Shown: piece after piece, positions 54,701 to 60,189 of the stretch | How the letters are laid out: each line of letters begins with the position of its first letter | How positions within the stretch are numbered: position 1 is the stretch's first letter | Origin: Dasypus novemcinctus | Taxonomy: Eukaryota > Chordata > Mammalia > Cingulata > Dasypodidae | Reading direction: 5' to 3' | Assembly: GCF_030445035.2 (NCBI RefSeq) | Contig: NC_080680.1 | Span: forward strand, 47,381,212 to 47,445,211 | DNA: 64,000 bases | Notes under the pieces: generated by a model | What the model was told of the DNA's origin: nothing | The model's database searches: none | The model's input: the letters and a program-made list of their open reading frames with translations, nothing else | Position numbers and translations under genes: made by a program

Positions 54701-57700
54701 AGAAATCAATGAATATGTCTAACACTTACCACATAATAAAATCTTTTTGCGAGGGTGTGCACAAATATTATTTTGACTACAGATGCAGCTCCATATAGAC
54801 AAACGGAGACATAGAAGTGGTTATACCATGAGAGAGACTGTCCAATAAGGGAGATGAACACTGCTATAATGAGAACAGTAACAAGGCTAGTGAACCAGCC
54901 TATCAGAGTTATGCCAAGACCACAGAAGAAGTCCTTCGTGTAGTTAGTAGCTGATAAAAAGAAAAAAAATTTGAGATCACCATAGTCATAAAATCAATTA
55001 TATAACCAGTTGGTAGAATTAATGAAACAAACATTAAAACAAAATAATTCACCACTATAAATGAAAAGTATTGAAATTCCCTAGAGTTAAAGCTAAACAC
55101 TAGAAAAGGTCACAGGGAAAGTATCAAAGAAAAATTTTCAAGTAACATTTACTGAGTGTCTATGGGTACTAAGGATTCAGAAAGAGACATCTTCAGATAC
55201 ATTCCTGATTAGGGTGGTAGGAAGTCTTAATCTTCATCACCTTTGGGATGCTTTCTGAATCAAAATACCAGCAAGTATGGAAGGCAAAGTTCCATATAAA
55301 TCTTGCCAAAAAAAAAAAAACCTAAGGGAAGAGGAGTATGGGAGAAATAACTGGGAATTGGTACCAAATACTTAATCTTGTAACAGCACATATAAGACAA
55401 TGAAATATTTCAATACAAGGAGGCCCATTTAACCAGTAGTTTGTTTATACATCAAACAGGGTGCTGCTATTAGTCTGTGGTGTGAACAAGACTTTTAATG
55501 AGACTTTTCATTGAAAGTCAATCTGAACAAACCATTTTTCAATAGCTTCTATATGGTTCTTCTATAGAGTACGTAAGTACATAAAAACTGGCAGCTTCAC
55601 CAAAAGTAAAATTATAATGAGCCTACTAACTTGATACTCATTTAAGAATTTTTTACAATTATAAGTCAGGTATTTTCTTAGACTATTTACTTCTCTGAAA
55701 GACAGAAGCAGAGTGACTAAAAAACTTCAAGTAAATCCTACACCTACAATTGTATTAATATTTGCAGTTTTAGAAGAAAATACTTACTCTTACGTTTGGG
55801 CTGCAACAATTTTTTGCCCAGGTACAAAACAACCACCATTACCACCACGTAATTAATTATTGAGCCAACGCGACAAGGGTAGGCAATGACAAACAGGCCA
55901 AGCACATCGAAGAATACTGTATTTCCATGCTGATACTTTGAGGAAGAAGCCAGCATATCAGATGTAGCTAGGTATTTAAGAACTGCTAAAATGTTGTCAC
56001 CTATTGGTAAAGAAAAGGCAAATAAGAGCGAATAAACTATTTGAATGTAATTTTCATGTACAACTATATGGAGAAATAAACCCATCCAATGTTTGAGTAA
56101 AGAAAAAGCTTCAATATGAAGAGAAATAGCTATTGACCATCCTACTTCTCTTCACAACTTTTATTCCCAAAAGTCTCACATAAGGTCCATGACCTCTATC
56201 TACATTTCCTCTATTTCCAAGCTCAGCTAATATACTTTGGCCTTTGTCCTCTTCCCTCCATTAGAACTTTCTCTGTGATCAATTGTACCTTCCCTGTTAA
56301 CAAATTCAATGGGTTTCTTAGTCCCCATGCATTGAGTAATTCAGTATTAAAGCAACAAAGACTCCTCTTGAATTTCACAAGGAGAGACATAGCAGTGCTA
56401 TGGAAACAAATTATGGGGTTTTAGGGAGTAAAGGAAGTATCTCTGAGGTAGTGATATTTATAGCTCAAGGAAGAACTGTAGCTAACCACACAAGGGAGAG
56501 ATTTCCAGACAGAACTGTGTGAAGGTCCTGAGGAGAGAAAGAGACACAGAAAAGTCCTGAATGAGAGAGAGAGATGTAAGCAGAGCCCTATCAAGCAGAA
56601 CCTGGCACATCAAACATCTATAATAAATATTAGTTACATCAATGAATGAATAAATTTGAACTTTAACGGAAGCAGTAAGAAGATTTCAATGAACTGCACT
56701 TCTCTTCCTTTCACTTCTGAGATACCACATATGTTTTACCATTGGATTTTTTTCACTGTCTGCTCTGTTTGGTTGGTTCACAGACCCTCTACATCTATAT
56801 GTCTGTAGAACTCAGTCTTTTTCTCTCCGCTGCCACTCTTGATGAGGGCTGTCTTCCCTCTTCCCAATTATGATTACCATTCCCCAGCCAACTAGGTTTT
56901 ATATTTTGCAATCATCTTTACTGCTATCCATCAGTAAAGTTTTGCAGAATTTTTTTTTAAAGATTTATTTCTCCCTCCTCCCTTCCCCACACCCCAGTTG
57001 TATGTTCTCTGTGTCTATTTGCTGTGTCTTGTTTCTTTGTCCCCTTCTGTTGCTGTCAGCAGCACAGGAATCTGTGTTTCTTTTTTGCTGCATCATCTTG
57101 TTGTGTCAGCTCTCTGTGTGTGGCGCCATTCCTGGGCAGGCTGCACTTTCTTTCGCGCTGGGCGGTTCTCCTTACAGGAGCGTGGGGCTCCCCTATGCGA
57201 GGGACACCCCTGCGTGGCAGTGCACTCCTTGCGCGTATCAGCACTGCACAGGGCCAGCTCCACGTGGGTCAAGGAGGCCCGGTGTTTGAACTGTGGACCT
57301 CCCATGTGGTAGGCGGATGCCCTAACCAGTGGGCCAAGTCTGTTTCCCAAGAATTTTTTTTTTGAAAGATTTATTTTTATTTCTCTCCCCTTCCCCCCCA
57401 CCGCCCCCCACCCCCCGCCCTAGTTGTCTATTCTCTGTGTCTATTTGCTGCGTCTTCTTTGTCCACTTCTGTTGTTGTCAGCGGCAAGGGAATCTTTCTT
57501 TTTTTTGTTGCGTCATCTTGATGTGTCAGCTCTCCGTATGTGCGGTGCCATTCCTGGGCAGGCTGCACTTTCTTTCACGCTGGGCAGCTCTCACTTCCGG
57601 GGCGCACTTCTCGCGCGTGGGGCTCCCCTACATGGGGACACCCCTGTGTGGCATGGCACTCCTTGCGCGCATCAGTACTGTGCATGGGCCAGCTCCACAC

Positions 57701-59589
57701 GGGTCAAGGAGGCCCAGGGTTTGAATCGCAGACCTTCCATGTGGTAGACAGACGCCCTAACCACTGGGCCAAGTCTGCTTCCCAGTCTTGCAGAATTTAT
57801 ATTTAAGATGTGTCTAATTCACATTCTTCTCCTTTCATGTCTCTCTTCTGTCATTACTTCAGTCTAGGTCCTCATTACTCTACACTTAAAATTACTATAA
57901 CAATTTTTCAGTAGAATCTTGACTTGTAGCACTCTCTCCTCCACCATCCACTCCACAGAGTAGGAACATTTAAAACCATCTTATTTGTTCATTTACACAC
58001 TCATTGATTCCTTATTTCCTATAACATATTCCTGCTAGTTTCTAAATCCTCTACAAATTTTCTCTGCCCTACATACTTCTACCTCATTTCTATTTCTGAA
58101 AATACGTATTTTATTATAGTCTCAGTTTACTAACACCCCATCACCACACATACACACACTCACACACACCATACACATGTTATACTCTTAAAGATTCAGT
58201 ATCAGTTCACTTCCTCTGACTACTCCAGATCTCTCTTTAATTCCCTTGCCCATGCCCCTCCTCCAACACCTGTCCTATAATCCCCGCTCCCTTAGCGGCT
58301 CTCACCACCCATCCTTGGATCAATACATTTTCTCCTACACCTTGGCAAAGTGCCTAACCAAGTGCATTGGTATCACTTCCCATTTATAGTTTTCACTCTT
58401 CTCGCTCAGCAATCCTACCCTAACACTCCATCAATCCCCTTTCCCGTTCCTCACAATGAATATTTCTGTATTCTTAACTGCTAAAGTAGACTCCAAGGCT
58501 AAGACTCAAGTCCTGATTTCTCCAACTCCTAAGCCCTAGCTCATTCACATCCCAAACTGTCTCCCTAATACACAGGCCATGTAATAGTTAATAGTTTACA
58601 GATCATCCCTAACATTTCATCTTATCAAATATCAAAAGTCTAAATTAGAATACTAACCAGCTCTTTGAATGGAATCTGTTAGAATTCTGTCCGCTGTGTC
58701 ATACTTGGTGTGATAAATGTATCCATTCTCAATAAAAGCTAAGTCTATTCCTAAGACATATGAAGAGAGAGAAAAAAAGTCATTTTGCTTTAAAGATCAA
58801 AATTGCCTTAGGCCTATTTGTTTAATGTGTTACATACCTAAAAGGCAAAATGTCATAGTAGTGGCAAAATTGCTTTACCACATTTATGAATGAATGAATG
58901 AACTCTCTTTCAAATTTATACAAATTACACAAATTCTTGGCACATAATAAATACATAATTATTGAAGGAGAATACCACTCCACAGAGAGGGAATACACAT
59001 CATGCAGCAAGGTAGGGGAGTGTTGAGTTTGGGGGGTATATTAATTCTTTGCAATCTACATTCTTGCCAGACCAGAGCCAAATTTTAACTTCAAATAAGC
59101 AATACAAGTTGCCAAGGGAATTGGCAAAGCAAGATAATAAAATCAAAAACCCCTGAAGGATCTATTACCATCTTTCAGGGGTGAATTGCTAAACAGTTCT
59201 CCCCTGTTATTCTATCACACTGTGGGGAAGATGGCATGTTACAGAAGTGACAAGCATTTAAATTAGCATGGAATTTAAAAGAAAGCAAAAACATTAGGAA
59301 CACTGTGTAAGTGCATCAGAGCGTACAGTTTTCACATAGAGCATTTACACTCAGAAAATGCTGTTTACAAAATCCAGATAATAAAACTTGCGTTTTATAA
59401 ATCAGTGTCCCACAATAACCCATTAAACAACTGTCAAAATACCTGGAATGTTCCCAAAATCTCTGTAGATACGGAAGTCAGTATCTGAAGGAATGATTCC
59501 ACTCTGAAAAACCTCCTGAGCTACAACAGAAGCAAAAGGGTGTTTGGCTGCTGAAACATAAGCTTGGACCAACCAAGGATTTTCGGGAC
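3540..59589 (-). CDS. ERMP1: ERMP1, endoplasmic reticulum metallopeptidase 1 (3' eleven exons, joined)
   Basis: The coding sequence is join(59589..59443, 58750..58658, 56000..55788, 54950..54730, 53553..53379, 52973..52783, 40619..40467, 37979..37777, 37294..37179, 3989..3826, 3704..3540), read on the minus strand. All introns are GT-AG and phases match, giving 1841 nt: part of a Gly codon, 612 residues and TAA. I recognise the product from its similarity to mammalian ERMP1 (about 904 residues, also called Felix-ina), a zinc metallopeptidase of family M28 in the ER membrane; the rat protein is known for a role in ovarian follicle organisation. The window holds the end of the peptidase domain with the last zinc-ligand His (YHTKYDT), then eight or nine hydrophobic membrane segments, then a soluble C-terminal domain. 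N-terminal exons (the first membrane anchor and most zinc ligands) are not in the window. No frameshift or stop interrupts the frame, so the gene looks functional. Confidence 0.97.
3826..3989 (-). CDS. ERMP1: ERMP1 coding exon, penultimate (164 bp)
   Basis: Acceptor ...TATGCAG, donor GTGGGA from 3825; phase 1 to 0. It encodes [20 protein letters not shown] and then [20 protein letters not shown], a beta-rich stretch typical of the C-terminal domain of this protein. It joins in frame to exon 37179-37294 across a 33-kb intron. Confidence 0.96.
4215..4400 (+). repeat. MIR-like ancient SINE
   Basis: The stretch contains the MIR core pattern: 'taatctctgagtcac', 'ttcttcatttgtgaaat' and further on 'aagtgctttgggaaa' and 'caagtgctat'. 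It is strongly diverged. No intact duplication is visible at the ends. Confidence 0.6.
5539..5995 (+). mobile_element. DAS-type SINE, two-headed form
   Basis: It starts with a tRNA-like head (A box 'tggctcaagtgac', B box 'ggacccaagttcaatccc'). A run of 'gtgcccacgtgg'-type units follows, then a second tRNA-like head (about 5808-5880) and an A-rich tail. It is flanked by 'aaagtgag'-type duplications at 5532-5539 and 5997-6004. Confidence 0.85.
6314..6788 (-). repeat. 3' LTR of the provirus (475 bp)
   Basis: Same family as the 5' LTR and about 40 bp shorter: it lacks the segment around 9700-9740 of the other copy. The poly(A) signal position reads AAAGAAA instead of AAATAAA (plus 6379-6385). 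Confidence 0.85.
6821..7236 (+). mobile_element. DAS-type SINE (long single-headed form)
   Basis: tRNA-like head (B box 'ggttcaaaccc'), body with the 'gctgacacaacaagatgac' block, and (A)n tail. Flanks AGACATTACA (6811-6820) and AGACATAACA (7237-7246) are a target duplication with one mismatch. It sits just inside the interior of the provirus, so it is younger than the provirus. Confidence 0.9.
7704..8212 (-). pseudogene. Probable processed retrocopy of an unidentified mRNA 3' end
   Basis: About 509 bp with an A-rich tail on the minus strand (plus strand T/A run at 7704-7720). It is flanked by CTTTGGGTTAGGGTCTT (7687-7703) and CTTTGGGTTAGAGTCTT (8213-8229), a 17-bp target duplication with one mismatch. 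The duplication shows L1-type retroposition into the provirus interior. The sequence is AT-rich, has no SINE head or L1 signature, and its only frame (8103-7813) resembles nothing I know, so it may derive from a 3' UTR. An unknown retroposon is the alternative. Confidence 0.65.
8270..8515. repeat. Degenerate 60-bp tandem repeat in provirus interior
   Basis: Units start with 'aacctttggcat/gggga' at 8270, 8334, 8394 and 8454, giving spacings of 64, 60 and 60 bp. Each unit continues with a 'ctctcagagc'-like core. Divergence between units is considerable. Confidence 0.75.
9315..9332 (-). promoter_or_regulatory. Primer-binding site, tRNA-Leu(UAA)
   Basis: The plus strand reads CCCCACTCCTTGGTACCA, which is the 3' end of tRNA-Leu(UAA) plus CCA with one extra T. 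It lies five bases from the end of the 5' LTR, where a reverse-transcription primer site is expected. Leu primers are typical of ERVL elements. Confidence 0.75.
9338..9854 (-). repeat. 5' LTR of the provirus (517 bp)
   Basis: Homologous along its length to 6314-6788 and to 46743-47251. Starts TGTAGCAGTTTGATATG on the minus strand and ends with ..GCTAACA next to the primer-binding site. The AATAAA seen in the third copy reads AATTAAA here (plus 9404-9410). Confidence 0.85.
10336..10735 (+). mobile_element. DAS-type SINE, two-headed form
   Basis: The first head has B box 'ggttcaattcc'; then 'caagctggcc' repeats, then a second head near 10562-10650 ('gggagctgaggtgg'...'ggattggttc'). The tail is degenerate. 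Ends were set by the loss of similarity. Confidence 0.75.
10986..11385 (+). mobile_element. L1 3'-end fragment
   Basis: It has the pattern of L1 3' ends seen elsewhere here (compare 62170-62420): an 'aactatagctaacag' block, 'gtaacaaatgtccc', 'gattgttttgtaaattc' and a final A run. It interrupts the older L1 endonuclease region. Confidence 0.65.
11514..11722 (-). mobile_element. Two short DAS-type SINE monomers, minus strand
   Basis: Two tRNA-like heads in reverse orientation, about 11514-11604 and 11607-11722, each preceded on the plus strand by a T run (their A tails). The flanks CAAGGAT (11507-11513 and 11724-11730) suggest one target duplication around the pair. Confidence 0.75.
12191..12631 (+). 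mobile_element. DAS-type SINE
   Basis: Complete head, body and tail. The flank TAAAACAAAGCAA is repeated perfectly at 12178-12190 and 12632-12644 (13 bp). It lies within the old L1. Confidence 0.9.
13733..14375 (+). mobile_element. Embedded L1 3'-end-like segment
   Basis: L1 ORF2 similarity stops near 13730 and resumes near 14390. The segment between ends in 'atttcaacaaaattgataaa', a common L1 3'-terminal pattern. The flanks carry AGAAAATG on both sides (about 13725-13732 and 14376-14383). Identity is tentative. Confidence 0.45.
14620..14787. mobile_element. hAT-type non-autonomous DNA transposon fragment
   Basis: Starts 'cagggtcaacaaacc' and ends 'gtttgttgctccctgg', a degraded inverted repeat. 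The interior resembles the element at 39417-39599 ('gttctgtttttgtatggcc', 'tacctggctctttacaaa'). It interrupts L1 ORF2 sequence. Confidence 0.6.
15769..15864 (+). mobile_element. DAS-type SINE monomer
   Basis: Only a tRNA-like head of about 80 bp plus an A tail. The perfect 12-bp duplication AAAAACTGAGTG at 15757-15768 and 15865-15876 shows that this short form retroposed as it is. Confidence 0.9.
16282..17595. mobile_element. Cluster of SINEs in opposite orientations
   Basis: Units in order: plus head 16282-16350; minus two-headed copy 16351-16817; minus monomer about 16818-16975; minus copy about 16976-17288 with a doubled 'cctcccatgtggtagcaa'; plus body remnant 17284-17423; plus copy 17424-17595 with A tail. 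They fill the 3' part of the ancient L1. Exact joints are uncertain. Confidence 0.7.
17760..18085. other. Unassigned intron sequence
   Basis: No gene or clear transposon signature on either strand. There is a short C-rich stretch at about 17925-17955. Confidence 0.4.
18086..19220 (+). mobile_element. Old L1 ORF2 fragment, split by 18413-18859
   Basis: 18086-18403 and 18869-19220 are collinear L1 ORF2 pieces ('ttctttgaaaagatt', later 'aaaaccctcagcaaac'). The A box of ORF2 reverse transcriptase is degraded. Confidence 0.6.
18413..18859 (+). mobile_element. Composite insertion: L1 5'-like start and LTR-like end
   Basis: The first part (to about 18640) resembles the 5' end of the L1 at 21246 ('ggcaagctcagctct', 'tgtgcaactccaag'). 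The second part ends like a MaLR-type LTR ('aagccaacccattcatgg', 'gcagcctag'). Flanks GAACCCAAC (18404-18412) and GAACACAAC (18860-18868) suggest a single insertion. Confidence 0.45.
19917..20360 (+). mobile_element. DAS-type SINE, two-headed form
   Basis: The first head has B box 'gggttcgataacc', the second head lies near 20187-20262, and a G-rich tail follows (G run at 20327-20340). Flanks TCTGGGAGAGGTG (19904-19916) and TCTGGGAAAGGTG (20361-20373) differ at one base. Confidence 0.85.
21839..22246 (+). mobile_element. DAS-type SINE inside L1 ORF1
   Basis: Head, body and tail complete. Flanks ATATACTGGAGG (21829-21840) and ATATACTGGAAG (22247-22258) differ at one base. It interrupts the ORF1 coiled-coil coding region. 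Confidence 0.9.
22881..24702 (+). mobile_element. 5'-truncated L1 3'-end fragment inside L1
   Basis: About 1.82 kb, matching 30800-32525 along most of its length (for example 'agcatgggacatgactccca'), and ending in an A-rich tail. Flanks AAGAAATACTAAAGGAG (22864-22880) and AAGAAACACTAAAGGAG (24703-24719) are a 17-bp duplication with one mismatch in the inter-ORF region of the host L1. Confidence 0.85.
24940..25358 (+). mobile_element. DAS-type SINE, two-headed form, inside L1 ORF2
   Basis: Perfect 12-bp flanks AAGACCCATCTA at 24928-24939 and 25359-25370. The second head is at about 25171-25250. Only about two 'gcctgcgtgg' units lie between the heads. It interrupts the endonuclease domain. Confidence 0.9.
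27341..27742 (-). mobile_element. DAS-type SINE inside L1 ORF2, minus strand
   Basis: Perfect 12-bp flanks ACAACAAAGCTT at 27329-27340 and 27743-27754. It is inserted just after the reverse-transcriptase catalytic block. It is one of the few SINEs in the same orientation as ERMP1. Confidence 0.9.
28233..28608 (+). mobile_element. DAS-type SINE, young-looking deletion subtype
   Basis: Perfect 13-bp flanks AAAACATACTACA at 28220-28232 and 28609-28621. It is nearly identical to 38161-38538, CpG-rich, and lacks the 'gctgacacaacaagatgac' block present in the other long copies. Confidence 0.92.
33316..33822 (+). mobile_element. L1M-type 3' end
   Basis: Ends with the common pattern 'gtgaaagtgtttcaaaata' plus an A run, preceded by 'gcagcaaaatgttaaaattg' and a T16 run at 33751-33766. 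A (gacagac)-like short tandem lies at 33617-33645. Confidence 0.6.
33927..34548 (+). mobile_element. DAS-type SINE, two-headed, with expanded internal repeat
   Basis: The segment between the heads is a tandem array of 'gtgagccgagtgcccatat'-like units (about 34035-34285), far longer than in the copy at 24940. Flanks 'aactactagag' and 'aacttctagaa' are a probable duplication. Confidence 0.85.
35065..35275 (+). mobile_element. Two DAS-type SINE monomers in tandem
   Basis: Heads at about 35067-35150 ('gtggctcacgtggttggg', then A-rich tail) and 35189-35270 ('gtggctcagtggttgag', A tail). Same short form as 15769-15864. Confidence 0.75.
35718..36140 (+). mobile_element. DAS-type SINE
   Basis: Long single-headed form with B box 'gcagttcgaaccc' and tail of A and (AAAG)n to about 36170. 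Flanking duplications are blurred by the A/G-rich target. Confidence 0.85.
36360..36900 (+). repeat. Ancient mammalian repeat (L2/MIR-age) in intron
   Basis: Contains 'gcccagtatgtgccagtga' and, 450 bp on, 'caacaggaaatcaac' and 'gggaaatgacatgatcaat', the order known from a very old mammal-wide repeat. The exact family name was not determined. The rest of 36171-37178 shows no other signature. Confidence 0.5.
37179..37294 (-). CDS. ERMP1: ERMP1 coding exon, C-terminal domain (116 bp)
   Basis: Acceptor ...AAATAG, donor GTAAGT from 37178; phase 2 to 1. The translation is [20 protein letters not shown] then [18 protein letters not shown]. It has no ATG. It is the last exon before the 33-kb repeat-filled intron. 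Confidence 0.95.
37295..37776 (-). other. ERMP1 intron, nothing else seen
   Basis: Short intron between two coding exons. No repeat or open frame stands out. Confidence 0.6.
37777..37979 (-). CDS. ERMP1: ERMP1 coding exon, C-terminal domain (203 bp)
   Basis: Acceptor ...TTTCAG, donor GTTGGT from 37776; phase 0 to 2. It encodes [20 protein letters not shown] and onward through [21 protein letters not shown] and VHFLIR. Two Cys flank the ETAPL stretch and may form a disulfide in the lumenal C-terminal domain (inference). No catalytic motif is expected here. Confidence 0.96.
38016..39050 (+). mobile_element. Old L1 3' part
   Basis: The ORF2 end pattern ('aggcactgttggtgggagtg', 'aatccaaatgtccact') lies on both sides of the SINE 38161-38538, followed by a 3' UTR-like stretch. 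Confidence 0.65.
38161..38538 (+). mobile_element. DAS-type SINE, young-looking deletion subtype
   Basis: Perfect 14-bp flanks AAGAAATTGTTCAG at 38147-38160 and 38539-38552. Close twin of 28233-28608. Confidence 0.93.
39178..39218. repeat. Short (TA)/(CA) microsatellite
   Basis: AT-rich dinucleotides followed by a (CA)n run with interruptions. Confidence 0.8.
39417..39599. mobile_element. hAT-type non-autonomous DNA transposon (MER class)
   Basis: Starts AGGGGTTGGCAAA and ends TTTGCCAATCCTGA, inverted repeats. The interior 'taaagttttactggaacaca' and 'acattatctggccctttaca' are those of a well-known mammal-wide element. Flanks CATAGGGT (39409-39416) and CATAGGGG (39600-39607) fit the 8-bp duplication of hAT elements. 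Confidence 0.8.
39608..40466 (-). other. ERMP1 intron, nothing else seen
   Basis: AT-rich intron sequence. I find no exon, RNA gene or confident repeat. Confidence 0.5.
40467..40619 (-). CDS. ERMP1: ERMP1 coding exon, last membrane segment (153 bp)
   Basis: Acceptor ...TTTTAG, donor GTAAGA from 40466; phase 0 to 0 (51 codons). It completes the helix with [12 protein letters not shown], then carries the last hydrophobic helix ([20 protein letters not shown]) and starts the C-terminal domain ([10 protein letters not shown]). The basic STKK turn and KPKR after the helix fit membrane-boundary positions. Confidence 0.96.
41083..41870 (-). mobile_element. L1 3'-end fragment, minus strand
   Basis: Read on the minus strand it matches the last 750 bp of 22881-24702 and 30800-32525 ('aggagaattgcatccagcat', 'ggacttactgatattctatt') and ends in an A-rich tail at 41083-41120. 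It is more G-rich near the end. TAAGCTT occurs on both flanks, a weak duplication. Confidence 0.75.
41871..42926 (-). other. ERMP1 intron, nothing else seen
   Basis: No gene or clear transposon. A short (AAAC)n run lies at 42750-42772. Confidence 0.5.
43807..44190 (+). repeat. Tandem duplication (194 bp) in L1 5' UTR
   Basis: 'gagggacacagcctaaggct' occurs at 43807 and 44001, and similarity continues through 'cccttccaggccagg'. Two units, moderately diverged. Confidence 0.8.
46743..47251 (+). repeat. Solo LTR of the 6314-9854 provirus family
   Basis: 509 bp, starts TGTAGCAGTTTGACAT and ends ..AATACA, orientation plus. It keeps an intact AATAAA at 47180-47185. It interrupts ORF2 between 'acagaaaatcaa' and 'aaaccaaaagctggttc'. 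The flanks ATCAA/ATCCT only partly match. Confidence 0.8.
49292..49520 (+). mobile_element. DAS-type SINE monomer with nested second copy
   Basis: Head at about 49294-49375 ('atggctcaagcagttgag', A tail), then A/C-rich sequence and a degenerate second head near 49456-49485. Flanks AAAAAAGCAAACCCA (49277-49291) and AAAAAAGCCAACCCA (49521-49535): the SINE used the L1 target site again. Confidence 0.75.
49579..50734 (-). other. ERMP1 intron with poly-G run
   Basis: Mostly unassigned. A G-rich tract (one C, then 13 or more G) lies at 50417-50433. Confidence 0.5.
50735..51135 (+). mobile_element. DAS-type SINE, two-headed form
   Basis: Heads at about 50736-50815 and 50945-51025. Perfect 10-bp flanks AGTTTCTCTA at 50725-50734 and 51136-51145. 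Confidence 0.88.
51146..51607 (-). other. ERMP1 intron, nothing else seen
   Basis: No clear repeat or exon. Confidence 0.5.
51608..51800 (+). mobile_element. DAS-type SINE, short form
   Basis: B box 'caggttcaatccc', then a shortened body and A tail. Perfect 11-bp flanks GAGAGAAGAGA at 51597-51607 and 51801-51811. Confidence 0.87.
51812..52284 (-). other. ERMP1 intron, nothing else seen
   Basis: AT-rich, with no confident feature. Confidence 0.5.
52285..52541 (+). mobile_element. DAS-type SINE, short form
   Basis: A head with 'gtggctcaatcgatcgggc', a short body and an A/T-rich tail. Flanks CATTCTACA (52276-52284) and CATTATACA (52543-52551) differ at one base. It lies 240 bp from the ERMP1 exon 52783-52973. 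Confidence 0.85.
52783..52973 (-). CDS. ERMP1: ERMP1 coding exon, two membrane segments (191 bp)
   Basis: Acceptor ...CCCTAG, donor GTAAGG from 52782; phase 1 to 0. It starts [20 protein letters not shown], an aromatic-rich membrane helix, passes through a loop containing [10 protein letters not shown], and ends in a second helix ([13 protein letters not shown]) that continues into the next exon across a 12-kb intron. Confidence 0.96.
52974..53378 (-). other. ERMP1 intron, nothing else seen
   Basis: Short AT-rich intron. Confidence 0.6.
53379..53553 (-). CDS. ERMP1: ERMP1 coding exon, two membrane segments (175 bp)
   Basis: Acceptor ...CTTTCAG, donor GTAGAG from 53378; phase 0 to 1. It encodes [20 protein letters not shown], a hydrophobic helix (FLITLTYRG), then [19 protein letters not shown] and a polar end VHKDFKEHG. 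The donor GTAGAG is weaker than the others but still GT. Confidence 0.95.
53554..54279 (-). other. ERMP1 intron, nothing else seen
   Basis: No confident repeat or exon. A T/A-rich stretch lies at 54030-54075. Confidence 0.5.
54280..54425 (+). repeat. Ancient mammalian repeat fragment
   Basis: 'tgtgtcagacactgcctaag', 'aatgaacaaaacaatccctg' and 'ttataattcagtgga' follow in the order of a mammal-wide old repeat. Same general family as 36360-36900. Confidence 0.5.
54730..54950 (-). CDS. ERMP1: ERMP1 coding exon, two membrane segments (221 bp)
   Basis: Acceptor ...TTATCAG, donor GTAAGT from 54729; phase 1 to 0. It contains no ATG. The translation runs from [20 protein letters not shown] through a long aliphatic membrane helix ([14 protein letters not shown]), then [13 protein letters not shown] and a second hydrophobic helix, ending LAKRFYYV. 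It joins in frame to the next exon (NASDQYLG). The order matches the mammalian protein. Confidence 0.95.
54951..55787 (-). other. ERMP1 intron, nothing else seen
   Basis: AT-rich intron. No transposon with a recognisable end. Confidence 0.5.
55788..56000 (-). CDS. ERMP1: ERMP1 coding exon (213 bp)
   Basis: Acceptor ...CCAATAG, donor GTAAGT from 55787; phase 1 to 1 (71 codons). It finishes the peptidase domain ([17 protein letters not shown]) and enters the membrane part: a hydrophobic run [13 protein letters not shown] and a second one, [13 protein letters not shown], followed by basic QPKRK, a likely membrane-boundary charge cluster. Confidence 0.96.
56001..56399 (-). other. ERMP1 intron, nothing else seen
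   Basis: No gene or repeat signature beyond low-complexity AT. Confidence 0.5.
56400..56640 (+). repeat. Ancient mammalian repeat fragment
   Basis: 'tctctgaggtagtgatattt' and 'agatttccagacagaactgt' followed by 'gaaggtcctgaggag' resemble the middle of the same old repeat family as 36360-36900. Confidence 0.45.
56953..57349 (-). mobile_element. DAS-type SINE, minus strand (first of a pair)
   Basis: Reverse-oriented complete copy. The head is at the high end and the A tail appears as T(8) at 56950-56957. It shares outer flanks with the next copy. Confidence 0.87.
57359..57787 (-). mobile_element. DAS-type SINE, minus strand (second of a pair)
   Basis: Same orientation, with a C-rich stretch (G-rich on its own strand) at 57388-57420. 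The outer flanks TTGCAGAATTT at 56942-56952 and 57788-57798 enclose both copies, so one inserted at the tail of the other. Confidence 0.87.
57799..58657 (-). other. ERMP1 intron with short CA microsatellite
   Basis: A (CA)n-like run with interruptions lies at 58145-58176. The remainder is C/T-rich on the plus strand, with no recognised feature. Confidence 0.5.
58658..58750 (-). CDS. ERMP1: ERMP1 coding exon with last zinc-ligand His (93 bp)
   Basis: Acceptor ...TCTTAG before 58750, donor GTTAGT from 58657; phase 1 in and out. It encodes a peptide starting [18 protein letters not shown]. The His in YHTKYDT sits where M28 peptidases place their C-terminal zinc ligand, and the motif is kept intact. 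The exon has no ATG, so a simple start-to-stop ORF search misses it. Confidence 0.95.
58751..59442 (-). other. ERMP1 intron, nothing else seen
   Basis: No repeat with clear ends. A (GAAT)n-like run lies at 58887-58902. Confidence 0.5.
59443..59589 (-). CDS. ERMP1: ERMP1 coding exon (first in window, 147 bp)
   Basis: Acceptor ...CTATCAG at 59590-59596, donor GTATTT from 59442. Entry and exit are both phase 1. It encodes the stretch beginning (G)[10 protein letters not shown] and ending RDFGNIPG, part of the M28 peptidase domain between the metal-binding Glu region and the last His. In human ERMP1 this corresponds to about the fifth of 15 exons (exon number from memory). No further ERMP1 exon was found between 59590 and 64000, so the preceding exons are outside the window. 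Confidence 0.96.
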
Positions 59590-60189
59590 CTGATAGAAAA
59601 CATGACAACACAATACAAGGTTAATTTGGTAGTTTTTTTTTTTTTAATACACCTAAAATATTAAGAGTGGTGATTTGAGGAGACAGGTCCAGATTTTATG
59701 TTTTTAATCTTTTTTTTTTGTATTTTTCAACATTTTTAGAATGAAAAAAAAATCTTTCATAAAATCAAAATTACTTTTAACTTATAATAAGCATGAAAAA
59801 TTTAAGCTTGAAAATGAAAGATATTTAGTAAGTCTATTCATACTAAGATAACTATTATTTTTATATCTTTAATTTTCTTATAAACATGGAATTATGCATA
59901 GCTGTGCTCATAGGGTAAATATACTCTGTACATTGCTCTTTCATTTACCTATTAAATGCATTTTCCCATATTAAATGTCTTCCTTTTAGTACAATTCCAA
60001 CTAGGTATTACAATGATAATTTAATAACTGCCTAACAGCATTCTGAATATACCATAAATTTCCTTACTATTGTTACTAATTTTTAACATTAATAATTTCA
60101 AATATATTATCATTTTCATGCACATACAGCTTATTTTTCAAATTTGAGTGTTTTTCTTAAGATAGTGAGATGGATGGTATTATTCAATC
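59590..60189 (-). other. ERMP1 intron, nothing confident
   Basis: Very AT-rich. 59930-60100 may be an old L1 remnant, but I cannot support it. Confidence 0.4.
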
